Part shown: in pieces, positions 25,209 through 32,878 of the stretch
How the letters are laid out: every line of letters begins with the position of its first letter
Position numbering within the stretch: the stretch's first letter is position 1
Assembly (NCBI GenBank): GCA_947369085.1
Contig: CANBJR010000022.1
Location: forward strand, 1-37,507
Direction: 5' to 3'
Length of the DNA: 37,507 nt
Origin: an uncultured Clostridia bacterium
GTDB taxonomy: Bacteria; Bacillota; Clostridia; Oscillospirales; Acutalibacteraceae
Notes under the pieces: model-generated
Told to the model about the DNA's origin: nothing
What the model saw: only the letters and a program-made list of their open reading frames with translations
Databases searched by the model: none
Position numbers and translations under genes: made by a program

Positions 25209-25982
25209 TCAACAATTGTTCTTTACCATAAAAAACAATCTCGGAAAACGGAACAGAATCTCACCATTCTTCTGCACTTGATACCGTTGTTGCAATTCTA
25301 TATATACATCATCTATAAACTCATTAGCTTCTGATTCCGAAAGCTGTTCGAGGTACGGTTTTAAGCCTGTACCTTTGTACCATTCTATAATACTCTCAAA
25401 GCTTGGCATACGGTGACAATAAGTAGTTTCCCATATTTCAAAGTCACTTGAAATACGGGCAAGCACGTCAAAGTACTCCTCGGTTGTTAGATTGTTATAT
25501 TGTCTTGGAACAATCTTTCCGTTCCATTTTTGATTTTCAGCAAGCTGATTTATGATGATATGAACAGGATGCTCACGCTGTATTGGTATCTGAATAGCGA
25601 GAATACCGTTTTGCTTTAATAATGTCATCAGTTTTGGCAAAAGTTCTCGGTGATTCGGCAGCCATTGTATGCAGGCGTTTGAAAACACTATATCAAACTT
25701 TTCGCTTACCTCATTCAAATCACCGTTTGCATCAAGTTTGATAAACTCTATATTGGGATACAATTCCATTGCCTTTTTTAACATATCTTCAGAGTTATCA
25801 GCGCCGATTATACGTGAATTTGGAAATTTATCTTTCAAAACTTTTGTGCTGTTACCTGGGCCGCAACCTAAATCAAGTATGTTATCTGGATTGAGCGTTT
25901 CAAGTCTGTTTGCTAAATCAATAGCTGGTTGTGTCCTGTCTTTTATAAATCTCTCATATTGAATCGGATTCCAATGAGGCAT
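25209..25982 (-). CDS. tam: Trans-aconitate 2-methyltransferase-like SAM methyltransferase
   Basis: A 257-residue class I methyltransferase. It begins MPHWNPIQYERFIKDRTQPA, closely matching the Tam family start (WNP..Y). The SAM site is ILDLGCGPGNSTKVL with GADNSEDML, then FSNACIQWLPNH. Tam methylates trans-aconitate, an inhibitory by-product of the citrate cycle. The length equals the family norm. AAGGA precedes the ATG and the gene follows the next methyltransferase gene by 27 bases, so co-transcription is likely. Substrate is inferred from family resemblance; in this array it might act on another small acid. Confidence 0.82.
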   Translation of the reverse strand: MPHWNPIQYERFIKDRTQPAIDLANRLETLNPDNILDLGCGPGNSTKVLKDKFPNSRIIGADNSEDMLKKAMELYPNIEFIKLDANGDLNEVSEKFDIVFSNACIQWLPNHRELLPKLMTLLKQNGILAIQIPIQREHPVHIIINQLAENQKWNGKIVPRQYNNLTTEEYFDVLARISSDFEIWETTYCHRMPSFESIIEWYKGTGLKPYLEQLSESEANEFIDDVYIELQQRYQVQKNGEILFRFPRLFFMVKNNC

Positions 25983-26009
25983 ACTAATCTTCCTTTTTTA
26001 TTTAAATAA

Positions 26010-26822
26010 TTATTTTCTTCCGACTACCAAGAAGTGAGGGCTTAATCCTATCAGTGTTTCTTCGTGTTCGGTTGTATGGATAATATCGAGCAGTCTTTTT
26101 CTGTTCTCTGTATCCTGCCACTTTTCATCAAGCTTAGGTGTTATCCATATGCAACCTTCAACAGCGTGATTTTCAACAATCCTAAATCCGCTTTTTCTTA
26201 CTTCATTTCTCAAACCGTCAATGGTATGGAAATAAGCATTAGCGATTATAAAAGGATATTCCTTCGGGCGGTTGTGTTTTCCTGTTGTAAGCTCAAGTTT
26301 GAGCATATTCATATAAATATCGTCATCAATAAAGTCGCAACCATTGCCGTAAACAGACAGCGTCCAAGTTGCAGAACTAAATTTTGATATACCAGCTGCA
26401 ATAAGCAGACCGCCTTTTTTCAGTAGACGGTACGCTTCTCTTAATGTTTTTTCTCTGTCGGATTCGTTTTGCAGGTGATACAGCGGTCCCATAAGCAAAA
26501 CAACATCTGCACTCTCGTCAGGCTTGTTTATTTCTCTTGCGTCGCCGACTTCTGCTGTATAGTGCGTTTTCATATTTTTCTTTGCGTAATCAACCGCTGT
26601 CGGTGCAAGCTCAATCAGCGTAACATCGTGTCCCTGTTTCGCAAGCCACTCAGTGTATTTACCGATACCTCCGCCTATATCGTAAATTGTACTTTTCTCG
26701 GTTATGTACTTTGAAATAATCTCCTTCGAACGATAAAACTCTACTATGCCTAAACCACGCTCAAGACGGTCAATTTCAGCACCGTTATTGTAAAAATCAT
26801 AAACTTCTTTTATATTTTCCAT
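26010..26822 (-). CDS. Class I SAM-dependent methyltransferase, substrate unknown
   Basis: A 270-residue protein with motif I IYDIGGGIGKYTEWLAKQG, acidic motif II VTLIELAP, and VVLLMGPLYHLQNESDRE, a post-motif region typical of small-molecule methyltransferases in Clostridia. It shares this MGPLYHL pattern with the methyltransferase at 29567-30376 (LGPMYHL), so the two are probably paralogues. GAGGATT lies before the ATG and the stop of the VOC gene is four bases upstream. The acceptor cannot be named from the sequence. Confidence 0.82.
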   Translation of the reverse strand: MENIKEVYDFYNNGAEIDRLERGLGIVEFYRSKEIISKYITEKSTIYDIGGGIGKYTEWLAKQGHDVTLIELAPTAVDYAKKNMKTHYTAEVGDAREINKPDESADVVLLMGPLYHLQNESDREKTLREAYRLLKKGGLLIAAGISKFSSATWTLSVYGNGCDFIDDDIYMNMLKLELTTGKHNRPKEYPFIIANAYFHTIDGLRNEVRKSGFRIVENHAVEGCIWITPKLDEKWQDTENRKRLLDIIHTTEHEETLIGLSPHFLVVGRK

Positions 26823-26826
26823 TCAA

Positions 26827-27264
26827 TCAATCCTCTCCATATCCTCCTGTTATCTCAATAGGGTTTCCATCAGGATCCATAAACGTAAAATACCAGTAAG
26901 GAGAAAATACATTCAGAGACCTTATAGGTGTTAATTCGTTTGCAATTCCTAAATTAACAATTCTATCGTATTCTTCCTGTAAATCAGGCACACCTAAATT
27001 GATAAATACTTTTCTGTTGTTTTCGCTGTTTACGATAGCTACTGAATCATCATATATCGGATATAATTCGCCTTTTGTTTCCTTTTGTTCGGGATGTTCG
27101 GCATCATAATAGCCGTTAAAAAGGCAAATATTCAAGCCGTCGTTATTAAAAACTGCAAAGCGTTCTCCGTTTATTGCACTAACCTTCATATCCAAGAGCT
27201 TTTCATAAAAATCAAGAGATTTATTAAAATCCTTAACCACCAAATAAATTGAGCCGTATCGCAT
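26827..27264 (-). CDS. VOC-superfamily (glyoxalase/bleomycin-resistance fold) protein
   Basis: A 145-residue single-domain protein. The two beta-alpha-beta-beta-beta halves are visible: YGSIYLVVKDFNKSLDFYEKLLDM at the start, and VFINLGVPDLQEEYDRIVNLG followed by YWYFTFMDPDGNPIEITGG at the end. The DPDGNPIE motif carries the usual metal-ligand Glu. Members include glyoxalase I, dioxygenases, and fosfomycin or bleomycin resistance proteins; the sequence alone does not decide. AAGGAG precedes the ATG. It sits between a methyltransferase and a GNAT gene in the same direction. Confidence 0.83.
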   Translation of the reverse strand: MRYGSIYLVVKDFNKSLDFYEKLLDMKVSAINGERFAVFNNDGLNICLFNGYYDAEHPEQKETKGELYPIYDDSVAIVNSENNRKVFINLGVPDLQEEYDRIVNLGIANELTPIRSLNVFSPYWYFTFMDPDGNPIEITGGYGED

Positions 27265-27284
27265 TAAATTTTCTCCTTACTGTT

Positions 27285-28052
27285 TCACTTATTTATATTG
27301 TTTACAAAATCGATTTCTCTGGCAGTTACTTCCACCCACGCAGGATAGAAGCCGCTTTTGATTGCATTGCGTACCGATTTGATATTAGACCAAGCGGCGC
27401 AATAGAAAGGCACCTTGCCGAGCTTTAAGATTTCAAGAGATAATTTGCTTGTCAGGGCAGAAGCAACACCTTTTCGTCTGTACTCGGGAAGTACATCAAC
27501 ACCAATTTGATACATCATTTCGCAATCGGCAGAACATCCTGCAAACCCTATCAGTTTGTCGTCATCATATGCACCAACCGCCAAAACATCTCTTTCTCTA
27601 TCGTCAAATGTCAGACAGTTGCTCCACTGCTCCGAATACAAATCTGCAAAATCCTGTTTCTGCAAAACACGCAGTTCATATCCGCAATCAAGCTCTTTCA
27701 ACTTGGTAACATCAGGCAGAAAATACTCTGCCATAAAGCAGACCTTCAAATTGAACGGTGCAAGCAGTTCGTTCAGAATATAGATATTCGGTGTTTCAAA
27801 GCAACGGTACGCAAGGTATTTGTTAATATATTCTGTAACAACAGCTTTCGTTCTTTCGCTCGTTTGAGCAACTATATTATTGCCGTATGAAACGATATCA
27901 CACTCCAACGGCAAAGGTATATACTTCCTTGCTTTTGGGTTTGCTTTGGATATTGATACAATATTGTGTTCAGTTAAAAAATCTTTTGTTTCGCAGTTGC
28001 AGTCATACGCCGACTGTTGTAATGCGATTTCAACTATATCTTTATTTGTCAT
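27285..28052 (-). CDS. GNAT acetyltransferase with an N-terminal extension
   Basis: A 255-residue protein. The last ~130 residues are a GNAT domain with acetyl-CoA motif A IGVDVLPEYRRKGVASALTSK and a motif B region (AWSNIKSVRNAIKSGF). The first ~120 residues, including NIVSISKANPKARKYIPLPL, are not recognised as a separate domain but recur in longer Clostridial GNATs. AGGTAAC lies seven bases before the ATG, and the start overlaps the end of the neighbouring GNAT gene by 11 bases. Acceptor substrate unknown. Confidence 0.82.
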   Translation of the reverse strand: MTNKDIVEIALQQSAYDCNCETKDFLTEHNIVSISKANPKARKYIPLPLECDIVSYGNNIVAQTSERTKAVVTEYINKYLAYRCFETPNIYILNELLAPFNLKVCFMAEYFLPDVTKLKELDCGYELRVLQKQDFADLYSEQWSNCLTFDDRERDVLAVGAYDDDKLIGFAGCSADCEMMYQIGVDVLPEYRRKGVASALTSKLSLEILKLGKVPFYCAAWSNIKSVRNAIKSGFYPAWVEVTAREIDFVNNINK

Positions 28053-28527
28053 TTCTGTTACCTGACCTATGTATCATAATATACTCCTGCTCGTTTTCGT
28101 CAGCAGGTTTGAAGCCTGACTTTAGCAGGACTTTTTGAGAAGCCGCATTGTGAACAAAAGGCTTTGCAAAAACTTTGTTTATTTCAAAATAAGAAAACAA
28201 CATTTCAGTATAATCTGTAATTACTTTGGTCATAATTCCATGACCTCTGTATTTCTTGCTAATCCAATATGCGAGTTCCGCGGTTTTAAAATTTATTTCT
28301 GTTCTAAAAAATGCTGCTATACATCCGATAATTTTTCCGTCAGCCTTGATAGCCCTTACACATTCAGTAGTGTCCGTGCTATTTGCAAAGAATGATACAA
28401 TTTTTTTGCATCCGTCAAGCGTTTTCGGGAAGTCATTATTCATATTATTGTGCAGCTCATCGTCATTTGAGGCTTCATAGAAATCAATATAGTTTTCAGC
28501 TTTCCATTTTTCTAATGTGATTTGCAT
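28042..28527 (-). CDS. GNAT acetyltransferase, RimJ/RimL-like
   Basis: A 161-residue acetyltransferase. The acetyl-CoA loop is AYWISKKYRGHGIMTKVI, followed by INKVFAKPFVHNAASQKVLLKSGF, the pattern of RimJ/RimL-type enzymes that acetylate N termini or small amines. The extreme C terminus ENEQEYIMIHRSGN nearly equals that of the next GNAT, and the DNA encoding it is a direct repeat (44 of 46 bases). The gene starts three bases after the neighbour's stop and overlaps the following gene. Acceptor unknown. Confidence 0.84.
   Translation of the reverse strand: MQITLEKWKAENYIDFYEASNDDELHNNMNNDFPKTLDGCKKIVSFFANSTDTTECVRAIKADGKIIGCIAAFFRTEINFKTAELAYWISKKYRGHGIMTKVITDYTEMLFSYFEINKVFAKPFVHNAASQKVLLKSGFKPADENEQEYIMIHRSGNRNDK
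28057..28102 (+). repeat. Direct repeat copy 1 (3' end of a GNAT gene)
   Basis: 46 bases including CCTATGTATCATAATATA match 28534-28579 with two mismatches. It encodes the C-terminal residues DENEQEYIMIHR in the gene at 28042-28527. Confidence 0.9.
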
Positions 28528-28530
28528 ATT

Positions 28531-29010
28531 TTAGTTACCTAACCTATGTATCATAATATATTCCTGCTCGTTTTCGTCAATGATTTCAAAGCCGATCTTC
28601 CGGTACATTCGGACAGCGTAGTTTTCCTTTTGAACAGCAAGAGAGGCTTTTTGATAATTCAGTTCTTTCAGATGTTCAAGCATCTTGTTCATCAGCGCAG
28701 TGCCGATACCCATTTTTTGATATTCGTCAAAAACCGAGATAGCAAATTCGACGGTATCATTATCAACATTGCCATATCCGTTAATGTTGCGTACCCAAAC
28801 TGCTCCGACAACTCTGTTATCAACCTCGGCACAAAAGCAATAATCATCCTTTTGCTTTCCAAAGTCCTTTATGTAAACCTGAAGTTCGGGCTTATTGATA
28901 ATTGATTTCGGTGCTAAGTTCGTTGTGTCCGGCTGATATATTGCCTGATATAAAAAATCATCAAGCAGAGGGTACTCCTCTGTTCTCATTTCTCTTATGG
29001 TGTAGTCCAT
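28531..29010 (-). CDS. GNAT acetyltransferase
   Basis: A 159-residue single-domain GNAT. It shows FAISVFDEYQKMGIGTALMNKM for acetyl-CoA binding and LAVQKENYAVRMYRKIGFEII for motif B. The C terminus ENEQEYIMIHRLGN is shared with the GNAT gene downstream. GAGG lies six bases before the ATG. The aromatic-rich N-terminal half resembles clostridial GNATs of unknown substrate. Confidence 0.84.
   Translation of the reverse strand: MDYTIREMRTEEYPLLDDFLYQAIYQPDTTNLAPKSIINKPELQVYIKDFGKQKDDYCFCAEVDNRVVGAVWVRNINGYGNVDNDTVEFAISVFDEYQKMGIGTALMNKMLEHLKELNYQKASLAVQKENYAVRMYRKIGFEIIDENEQEYIMIHRLGN
28534..28579 (+). repeat. Direct repeat copy 2 (3' end of a GNAT gene)
   Basis: Pairs with 28057-28102, 44 of 46 bases identical. 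The two copies are 477 bases apart, one gene length, in the same orientation. Confidence 0.9.
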
Positions 29011-29121
29011 TTTTACCTCAACATTATTTCAATCTTCCGAAAGTATTTCGGATAAGATATGTGCCTGCTCCTCATTTTAAGTAAATTCTACCACTGAAAC
29101 ATAAATATAGCAATCTGAAAT

Positions 29122-29598
29122 TCAGCGCTCAATTATATATTTCATCGGTGTGAATCTTATACCGTTGAGCTCCTGCTCATCGGTTAAAGCAATGAAGCCT
29201 ATATGCTTGTAAAATCCTAATCCGTAAGGCGAAGAATTAAGTGTAATCTCTTTTATATCAGGATTTTCCGTAAGCAGGTCATTCAAGAGAAAATTGAATA
29301 TTGCAGTAGCAATTCCTCTGTGATGATATTCTTTTTTTGTAAAAACAAGGTTGATATGTGTCTTAGTTGCCCTCATACCGATAATCCCAACTATTTTATT
29401 GTTGTTGAAAGCGGCATATATCGGACAAACTCCCTTTTTACAGTTATCAATAAATTCATCGTTTTCAATTATATCTCTCTTGAATGTTTCTACGCCTTCG
29501 GGTTTATAAACAGGTGCTTCAAACTGCATAAATACTTCCATTGCCAAGCTCAAAGCTTCTTTAACTTCATTTTCTTTTATCTTTCTTATTTCGTACAT
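29122..29598 (-). CDS. GNAT acetyltransferase
   Basis: A 158-residue GNAT starting MYEIRKIKENEVKEALSLA. The acetyl-CoA loop is LVFTKKEYHHRGIATAIFNF and the second part is EITLNSSPYGLGFYKHIGF. The frame is open further upstream, but ATG 29598 has AAGGA five bases before it and begins the conserved domain, so it is chosen. It overlaps the methyltransferase gene by 32 bases, implying translational coupling. Acceptor unknown. Confidence 0.83.
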   Translation of the reverse strand: MYEIRKIKENEVKEALSLAMEVFMQFEAPVYKPEGVETFKRDIIENDEFIDNCKKGVCPIYAAFNNNKIVGIIGMRATKTHINLVFTKKEYHHRGIATAIFNFLLNDLLTENPDIKEITLNSSPYGLGFYKHIGFIALTDEQELNGIRFTPMKYIIER

Positions 29599-30376
29599 AA
29601 TTATCCTTCTTTCTGAAAATATCAAGTGTATGATGTGATAAACCAAGCATTTCTGTTCTTTCACAAGTAGCAAGGTGGTATTTAAGAAAAATTTTAAATG
29701 TTCGCTCATCCGTTTTTTCGAGAATTTCACGCATATGATTTGCATATCCGTCCGCGCCTACAAGGTGTAATGCTTCAACATCCAATTTGCTTCGCAAAGC
29801 TTTTATATCTTCAATTCTATAAAGCTGAAAAACTCCCCAAGGATTTGAAAACTTACTGAATTTATCATCAAGCTTGCAATCCTTCATAATATCGTCAAGT
29901 TGATTTCTTACAAAACCATACGTCAGCAATGTTGCGTCACCCATACAGTAGGCAGAAAATATAATACCGCCTTGCTTCGTGACTCGTACTGCCTCCGATA
30001 ATGCCTTTATCTGCTCTTCGTAATTAAATAGATGGTACATAGGTCCGAGCAAAAGAGTTATATCATAGCAATCATTATTAAAACCCGACAGGTCAGTTGC
30101 AGTGCCCTGAGTTATTGTGATTTTTTCGTTGGCGGTCGTATTCTGTTTGAAAATCTCAATGTTATGCTCAACCAACTCAACAGCATCAACCGTGTAACCT
30201 TTTTGTGCAAGAGTATGGCTGTATCTGCCTGTGCCTGCTCCGATTTCAATAATTTTAGCGTTTGGAGTGAGATACTTCTCAATATAATTCATTGTTGTAG
30301 CAAACTCAACCATACCGTACCGAGATAAAAGCCGATTTTCTTCATCATAATTATTGTAGTAATCTTTTATATTCAT
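29567..30376 (-). CDS. Class I SAM-dependent methyltransferase behind an attenuator-like leader
   Basis: A 269-residue methyltransferase. Motif I is IIEIGAGTGRYSHTLAQKG, motif II AVELVEHN, and ITLLLGPMYHLFNYEEQ follows. It resembles the methyltransferase at 26010-26822. The C-terminal tail is Lys/Arg-rich (FRKKDNYVRNKKDKRK). GGAGG lies six bases before the ATG. The leader carries its own promoter, a 17-codon reading frame and an intrinsic terminator, so expression is probably conditional. An antibiotic-related substrate is possible from context only. Confidence 0.84.
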   Translation of the reverse strand: MNIKDYYNNYDEENRLLSRYGMVEFATTMNYIEKYLTPNAKIIEIGAGTGRYSHTLAQKGYTVDAVELVEHNIEIFKQNTTANEKITITQGTATDLSGFNNDCYDITLLLGPMYHLFNYEEQIKALSEAVRVTKQGGIIFSAYCMGDATLLTYGFVRNQLDDIMKDCKLDDKFSKFSNPWGVFQLYRIEDIKALRSKLDVEALHLVGADGYANHMREILEKTDERTFKIFLKYHLATCERTEMLGLSHHTLDIFRKKDNYVRNKKDKRK

Positions 30377-30393
30377 AATAAACCTCCGAAATC

Positions 30394-30425
30394 AAAAAGC
30401 GGTGAAAGCTTCGAGCCTTCACCGC
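30394..30425 (-). terminator. Intrinsic terminator in the methyltransferase leader
   Basis: GCGGTGAA and TTCACCGC form an 8-bp stem (30399-30406 with 30418-30425), continued after one mismatch by a 3-bp stem and a small loop, then TTTTT on the minus strand (30398-30394). It lies 18 bases before the methyltransferase ATG, between leader and GGAGG. Confidence 0.85.
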
Positions 30426-30432
30426 CAAATAA

Positions 30433-30486
30433 TCAAAAAATGTTTATCAAATAATACGCTGCTTTTGAAAATGGGTGTGACAACAT
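30433..30486 (-). CDS. Candidate 17-residue leader peptide
   Basis: ATG at 30486 opens MLSHPFSKAAYYLINIF, ending at TGA seven bases before the terminator hairpin. The ribosome site is poor. A CGTTAC/GTAACG stem (30492-30497 with 30513-30518) lies just upstream and might mask initiation. The position fits a peptide whose translation senses ribosome inhibition. It could also be chance, because short frames are common. Confidence 0.5.
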   Translation of the reverse strand: MLSHPFSKAAYYLINIF

Positions 30487-30554
30487 AAGCCCGTTACATA
30501 TTCGGAAAAATCGTAACGAGGGACGCTGACGTTTGTGAAATTGTAAAAGCTACA

Positions 30555-30560
30555 ATTATA
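30555..30560 (-). promoter_or_regulatory. Extended -10 promoter of the methyltransferase leader
   Basis: On the minus strand TATG precedes TATAAT (30560-30555); no good -35 was found at 17 bases. A start near 30548 gives a leader of about 170 bases. The rest of 30377-30662 holds the leader described here. Confidence 0.5.
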
Positions 30561-30662
30561 CATAAGTACCACCAAATTTATATTTGTTACATAATAACAC
30601 CTGAAACAATAAAAGTTAACTGCTAAAAATAATTTTTTCAGTTTGTAATTTACGTGTAATAT

Positions 30663-31130
30663 TCATTGGTCTTTATCTTTCCTCATAATCTCGTAAATCA
30701 TAAATGCGCCGTTGCCGATATCGTATTTAATATGCTTTACTGTTTTAAAGCCTCGGTTTTCATAGAAGATACAAGCAGGAAGAGAAGCGTCAAGCTCGCA
30801 GTAATCGTATTTCGAGAAAATCTCTTTTTCCAGCTCGTCCATAATACAACTGCCGTAGTCTTGCCCCTGATATTCAGGCAGAACATATACCCTTGTAATG
30901 TGATTATCGGTATGACTGCCTGTGCCGATAATTTCGCCGTCATTGATTAGAACGCTTATTCTGCCTGCTTCAATATCTTTAACTATATTATCGATACTGT
31001 GAAGTCTGCCGAAAAAGTCAACAACAGCTTTCGTATAGTAATCGGGATAAATTTCAGCCTTTGTGTGCTGAACGATATAGCATACTCTTTCCGCTTCATC
31101 AAGGGTTGCTTTTCTGTACTCAATGTTCAT
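30663..31130 (-). CDS. GNAT acetyltransferase with an unusual acetyl-CoA loop
   Basis: A 155-residue GNAT beginning MNIEYRKATLDEAERV. The acetyl-CoA loop reads VYVLPEYQGQDYGSCIMDEL, with QDYG where Q/R-x-x-G-x-G/A is usual, so the loop is slightly atypical. ASLPACIFYENRGF follows. AGGGAG is upstream and the gene overlaps the preceding methyltransferase by four bases. It is the last gene of a five-gene operon. Its start is nearly identical to two other GNATs in the operon. Confidence 0.82.
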   Translation of the reverse strand: MNIEYRKATLDEAERVCYIVQHTKAEIYPDYYTKAVVDFFGRLHSIDNIVKDIEAGRISVLINDGEIIGTGSHTDNHITRVYVLPEYQGQDYGSCIMDELEKEIFSKYDYCELDASLPACIFYENRGFKTVKHIKYDIGNGAFMIYEIMRKDKDQ

Positions 31131-31900
31131 AGTGAATTTCTCCCTAAATACAAATCAATCGTATCGTAAATATTAATAACTCCGCCGACATCATCAATAG
31201 CCTTCTTCATATCCTTTTCAAAAGCTTTCCGTACTTTTTCAGGCAAAGCGTTATGGTCGGAATAGGTCTTAATTAAAGATATGTATTCCTCGATTGTCAG
31301 CCTGCGGATTCGTTTATATACTTTTGATTTTATATTGGTAAATCCATATTGCTTAAGCTCATTGATTTGCTCCTGGCATTTTATCGAATCAAATTCAACT
31401 GTTGTTTTATCATTCGGACGGTACTTTTTATAAACAGCCATACTCGCAAGGTTTGTTTCGTCGGTTTCATTGCTTACAAACGGGTGATTCCAGAATAAAG
31501 CGACAGCACCATCAGACTTTAACAATGATTTAATTTTTGCATATCCGCTGCCTTTCGGAATCCAATGAAAAGCGGTTGCGCTATAAATAAGGTCAAAGCT
31601 CTTTTCAGGTAAATCAGCTTTAATGAAATCCGAATTAATAATACTGAAATTATCAAAATGCGAAAATTTCTGCGCACAGTATCTCGCAAGCTTGTCTCCA
31701 AGCTCAACAGCAGTCACATTACAGCCTTTATTTAAGAACGGCAAAGTAGCTTGTCCTGTGCCGATTCCAATTTCAAGCACATTTCTTTTTCCTGCTAAAT
31801 TGACATAATCAAAAATGTCATAAAATAACTCTTTCGGGTAATCAGGTCTTGACTTGTCGTAATTGTACTCATCTGTATTAAAAGTTCTTCGTAAATCCAT
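31127..31900 (-). CDS. Class I SAM-dependent methyltransferase
   Basis: A 257-residue methyltransferase starting MDLRRTFNTDEYNYDKSRPDYP, a start typical of a family of UbiE-like small-molecule methyltransferases. Motif I is VLEIGIGTGQATLPFLNKG, motif II AVELGDKL, and FDLIYSATAFHWIP follows. It overlaps the next gene by four bases and follows a GNAT gene by two, so it is firmly in the operon. Its AFHWIP region differs from the GPLYHL pair elsewhere in the array, so it belongs to another subfamily. Acceptor unknown. Confidence 0.83.
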   Translation of the reverse strand: MDLRRTFNTDEYNYDKSRPDYPKELFYDIFDYVNLAGKRNVLEIGIGTGQATLPFLNKGCNVTAVELGDKLARYCAQKFSHFDNFSIINSDFIKADLPEKSFDLIYSATAFHWIPKGSGYAKIKSLLKSDGAVALFWNHPFVSNETDETNLASMAVYKKYRPNDKTTVEFDSIKCQEQINELKQYGFTNIKSKVYKRIRRLTIEEYISLIKTYSDHNALPEKVRKAFEKDMKKAIDDVGGVINIYDTIDLYLGRNSL

Positions 31901-31902
31901 AA

Positions 31903-32412
31903 TCAGTTACCTGTTAAATATTTTTCCATTAAATAAAATCTTCCCATACGCCAATCGGCATAGCCTACAATTTTGTAGCCGAGGTTTTTATAAAGCTTTA
32001 GTGCATAAGAATTTTTGGTGAAAGCATCCAGTCGTATAGATTCAATACCAGCTTTGCTAAGTTTGGATTCAATATATTCCATTGTAATTTTGCCGATACC
32101 ATTATTTTGAAAATCAGGGTGAACGCAAAGCCTGTGAATGATTCTATATTCTGTATCTGGATACTGCCAATCACCGTTATTGTATTCTTTATCGCAGGAA
32201 TTGTTTATTACATAAATTACAGCAATCTTTCCGTCAACAATGCCTATGAATAAATCATTATTCTCAATATCATATTTTATAGTGGCTTCATCGGGATAAA
32301 TTTCATCCCACTGATATATTTTAGCTTGATTCATATTAATTATAGCGGATTTGATAAGCTCCATTATTTCATATAAATTCTCTAAAGTTGCTTTTCTATA
32401 CTGTATTTTCAT
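31903..32412 (-). CDS. GNAT acetyltransferase
   Basis: A 169-residue GNAT starting MKIQYRKATLENLYEIMELI. It has HRLCVHPDFQNNGIGKITMEYI for acetyl-CoA and LDAFTKNSYALKLYKNLGYKIVG for motif B. ATG 32412 is chosen over 32424 because GAGGAAAA overlaps the earlier codon and is well spaced to the later one. It lies between the AAC(6')-like gene and a methyltransferase in the operon. Confidence 0.83.
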   Translation of the reverse strand: MKIQYRKATLENLYEIMELIKSAIINMNQAKIYQWDEIYPDEATIKYDIENNDLFIGIVDGKIAVIYVINNSCDKEYNNGDWQYPDTEYRIIHRLCVHPDFQNNGIGKITMEYIESKLSKAGIESIRLDAFTKNSYALKLYKNLGYKIVGYADWRMGRFYLMEKYLTGN

Positions 32413-32423
32413 TGTTTTCCTCA

Positions 32424-32867
32424 CTATATTTTCTTTGAAAAGCAGATTATTCTATTTGCTCCGTCAAAGCCTAAATTTATATGAAATTGCCGACTGATTT
32501 CATTATCGAGTTCACAGTCACTGGCAAATTCACTGCAACCTTTTTTCTTTGCCCACTTCTCGCAGTAGTTCAAAAGCTGTTTTGCATAGCCTTGTTTTCG
32601 ATATTCTTCTTGTACAAAAATTCCTTCTAAATATCCTACCGGACTGCTGTTTGTGCCTTCTACATAATCGTGCCTTAATCCACATTGTGCAAATCCTTCT
32701 ATAGTTCCGTTAATAATCAACAGGAATAAAGCATTATTATCGCTTTCCATTAATGAAGAAAAAACATTTGACAAATCTTCTACTGTATGGCTTGCCCACA
32801 TCTGAACAGCTAATAAAGCGATAGCTTCACTGTCAGCATTCGTAGCTTTTCTGTACTCTATTTTCAT
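32424..32867 (-). CDS. Aminoglycoside 6'-N-acetyltransferase-like GNAT
   Basis: A 147-residue GNAT starting MKIEYRKATNADSEAIALLA. The core reads GTNSSPVGYLEGIFVQEEYR, then WAKKKGCSEFASDCELDN and SRQFHINLGF, ending NRIICFSKKI. This closely follows the AAC(6')-I family, in which SPV..LEGI and EFASD are diagnostic, whereas other GNATs lack them. Such enzymes acetylate the 6'-amine of aminoglycosides and detoxify them in the cytoplasm. ATG 32867 has AGGGAG seven bases upstream. Anaerobes take up aminoglycosides poorly, so the natural substrate may be another amine. Activity is inferred, not shown. Confidence 0.8.
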   Translation of the reverse strand: MKIEYRKATNADSEAIALLAVQMWASHTVEDLSNVFSSLMESDNNALFLLIINGTIEGFAQCGLRHDYVEGTNSSPVGYLEGIFVQEEYRKQGYAKQLLNYCEKWAKKKGCSEFASDCELDNEISRQFHINLGFDGANRIICFSKKI

Positions 32868-32878
32868 AACATAACTCC

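Noticed and set aside
28057..28579. CRISPR-like repeat
   Set aside because: Only two copies, both coding, spaced by a whole gene; they are gene ends, not an array.
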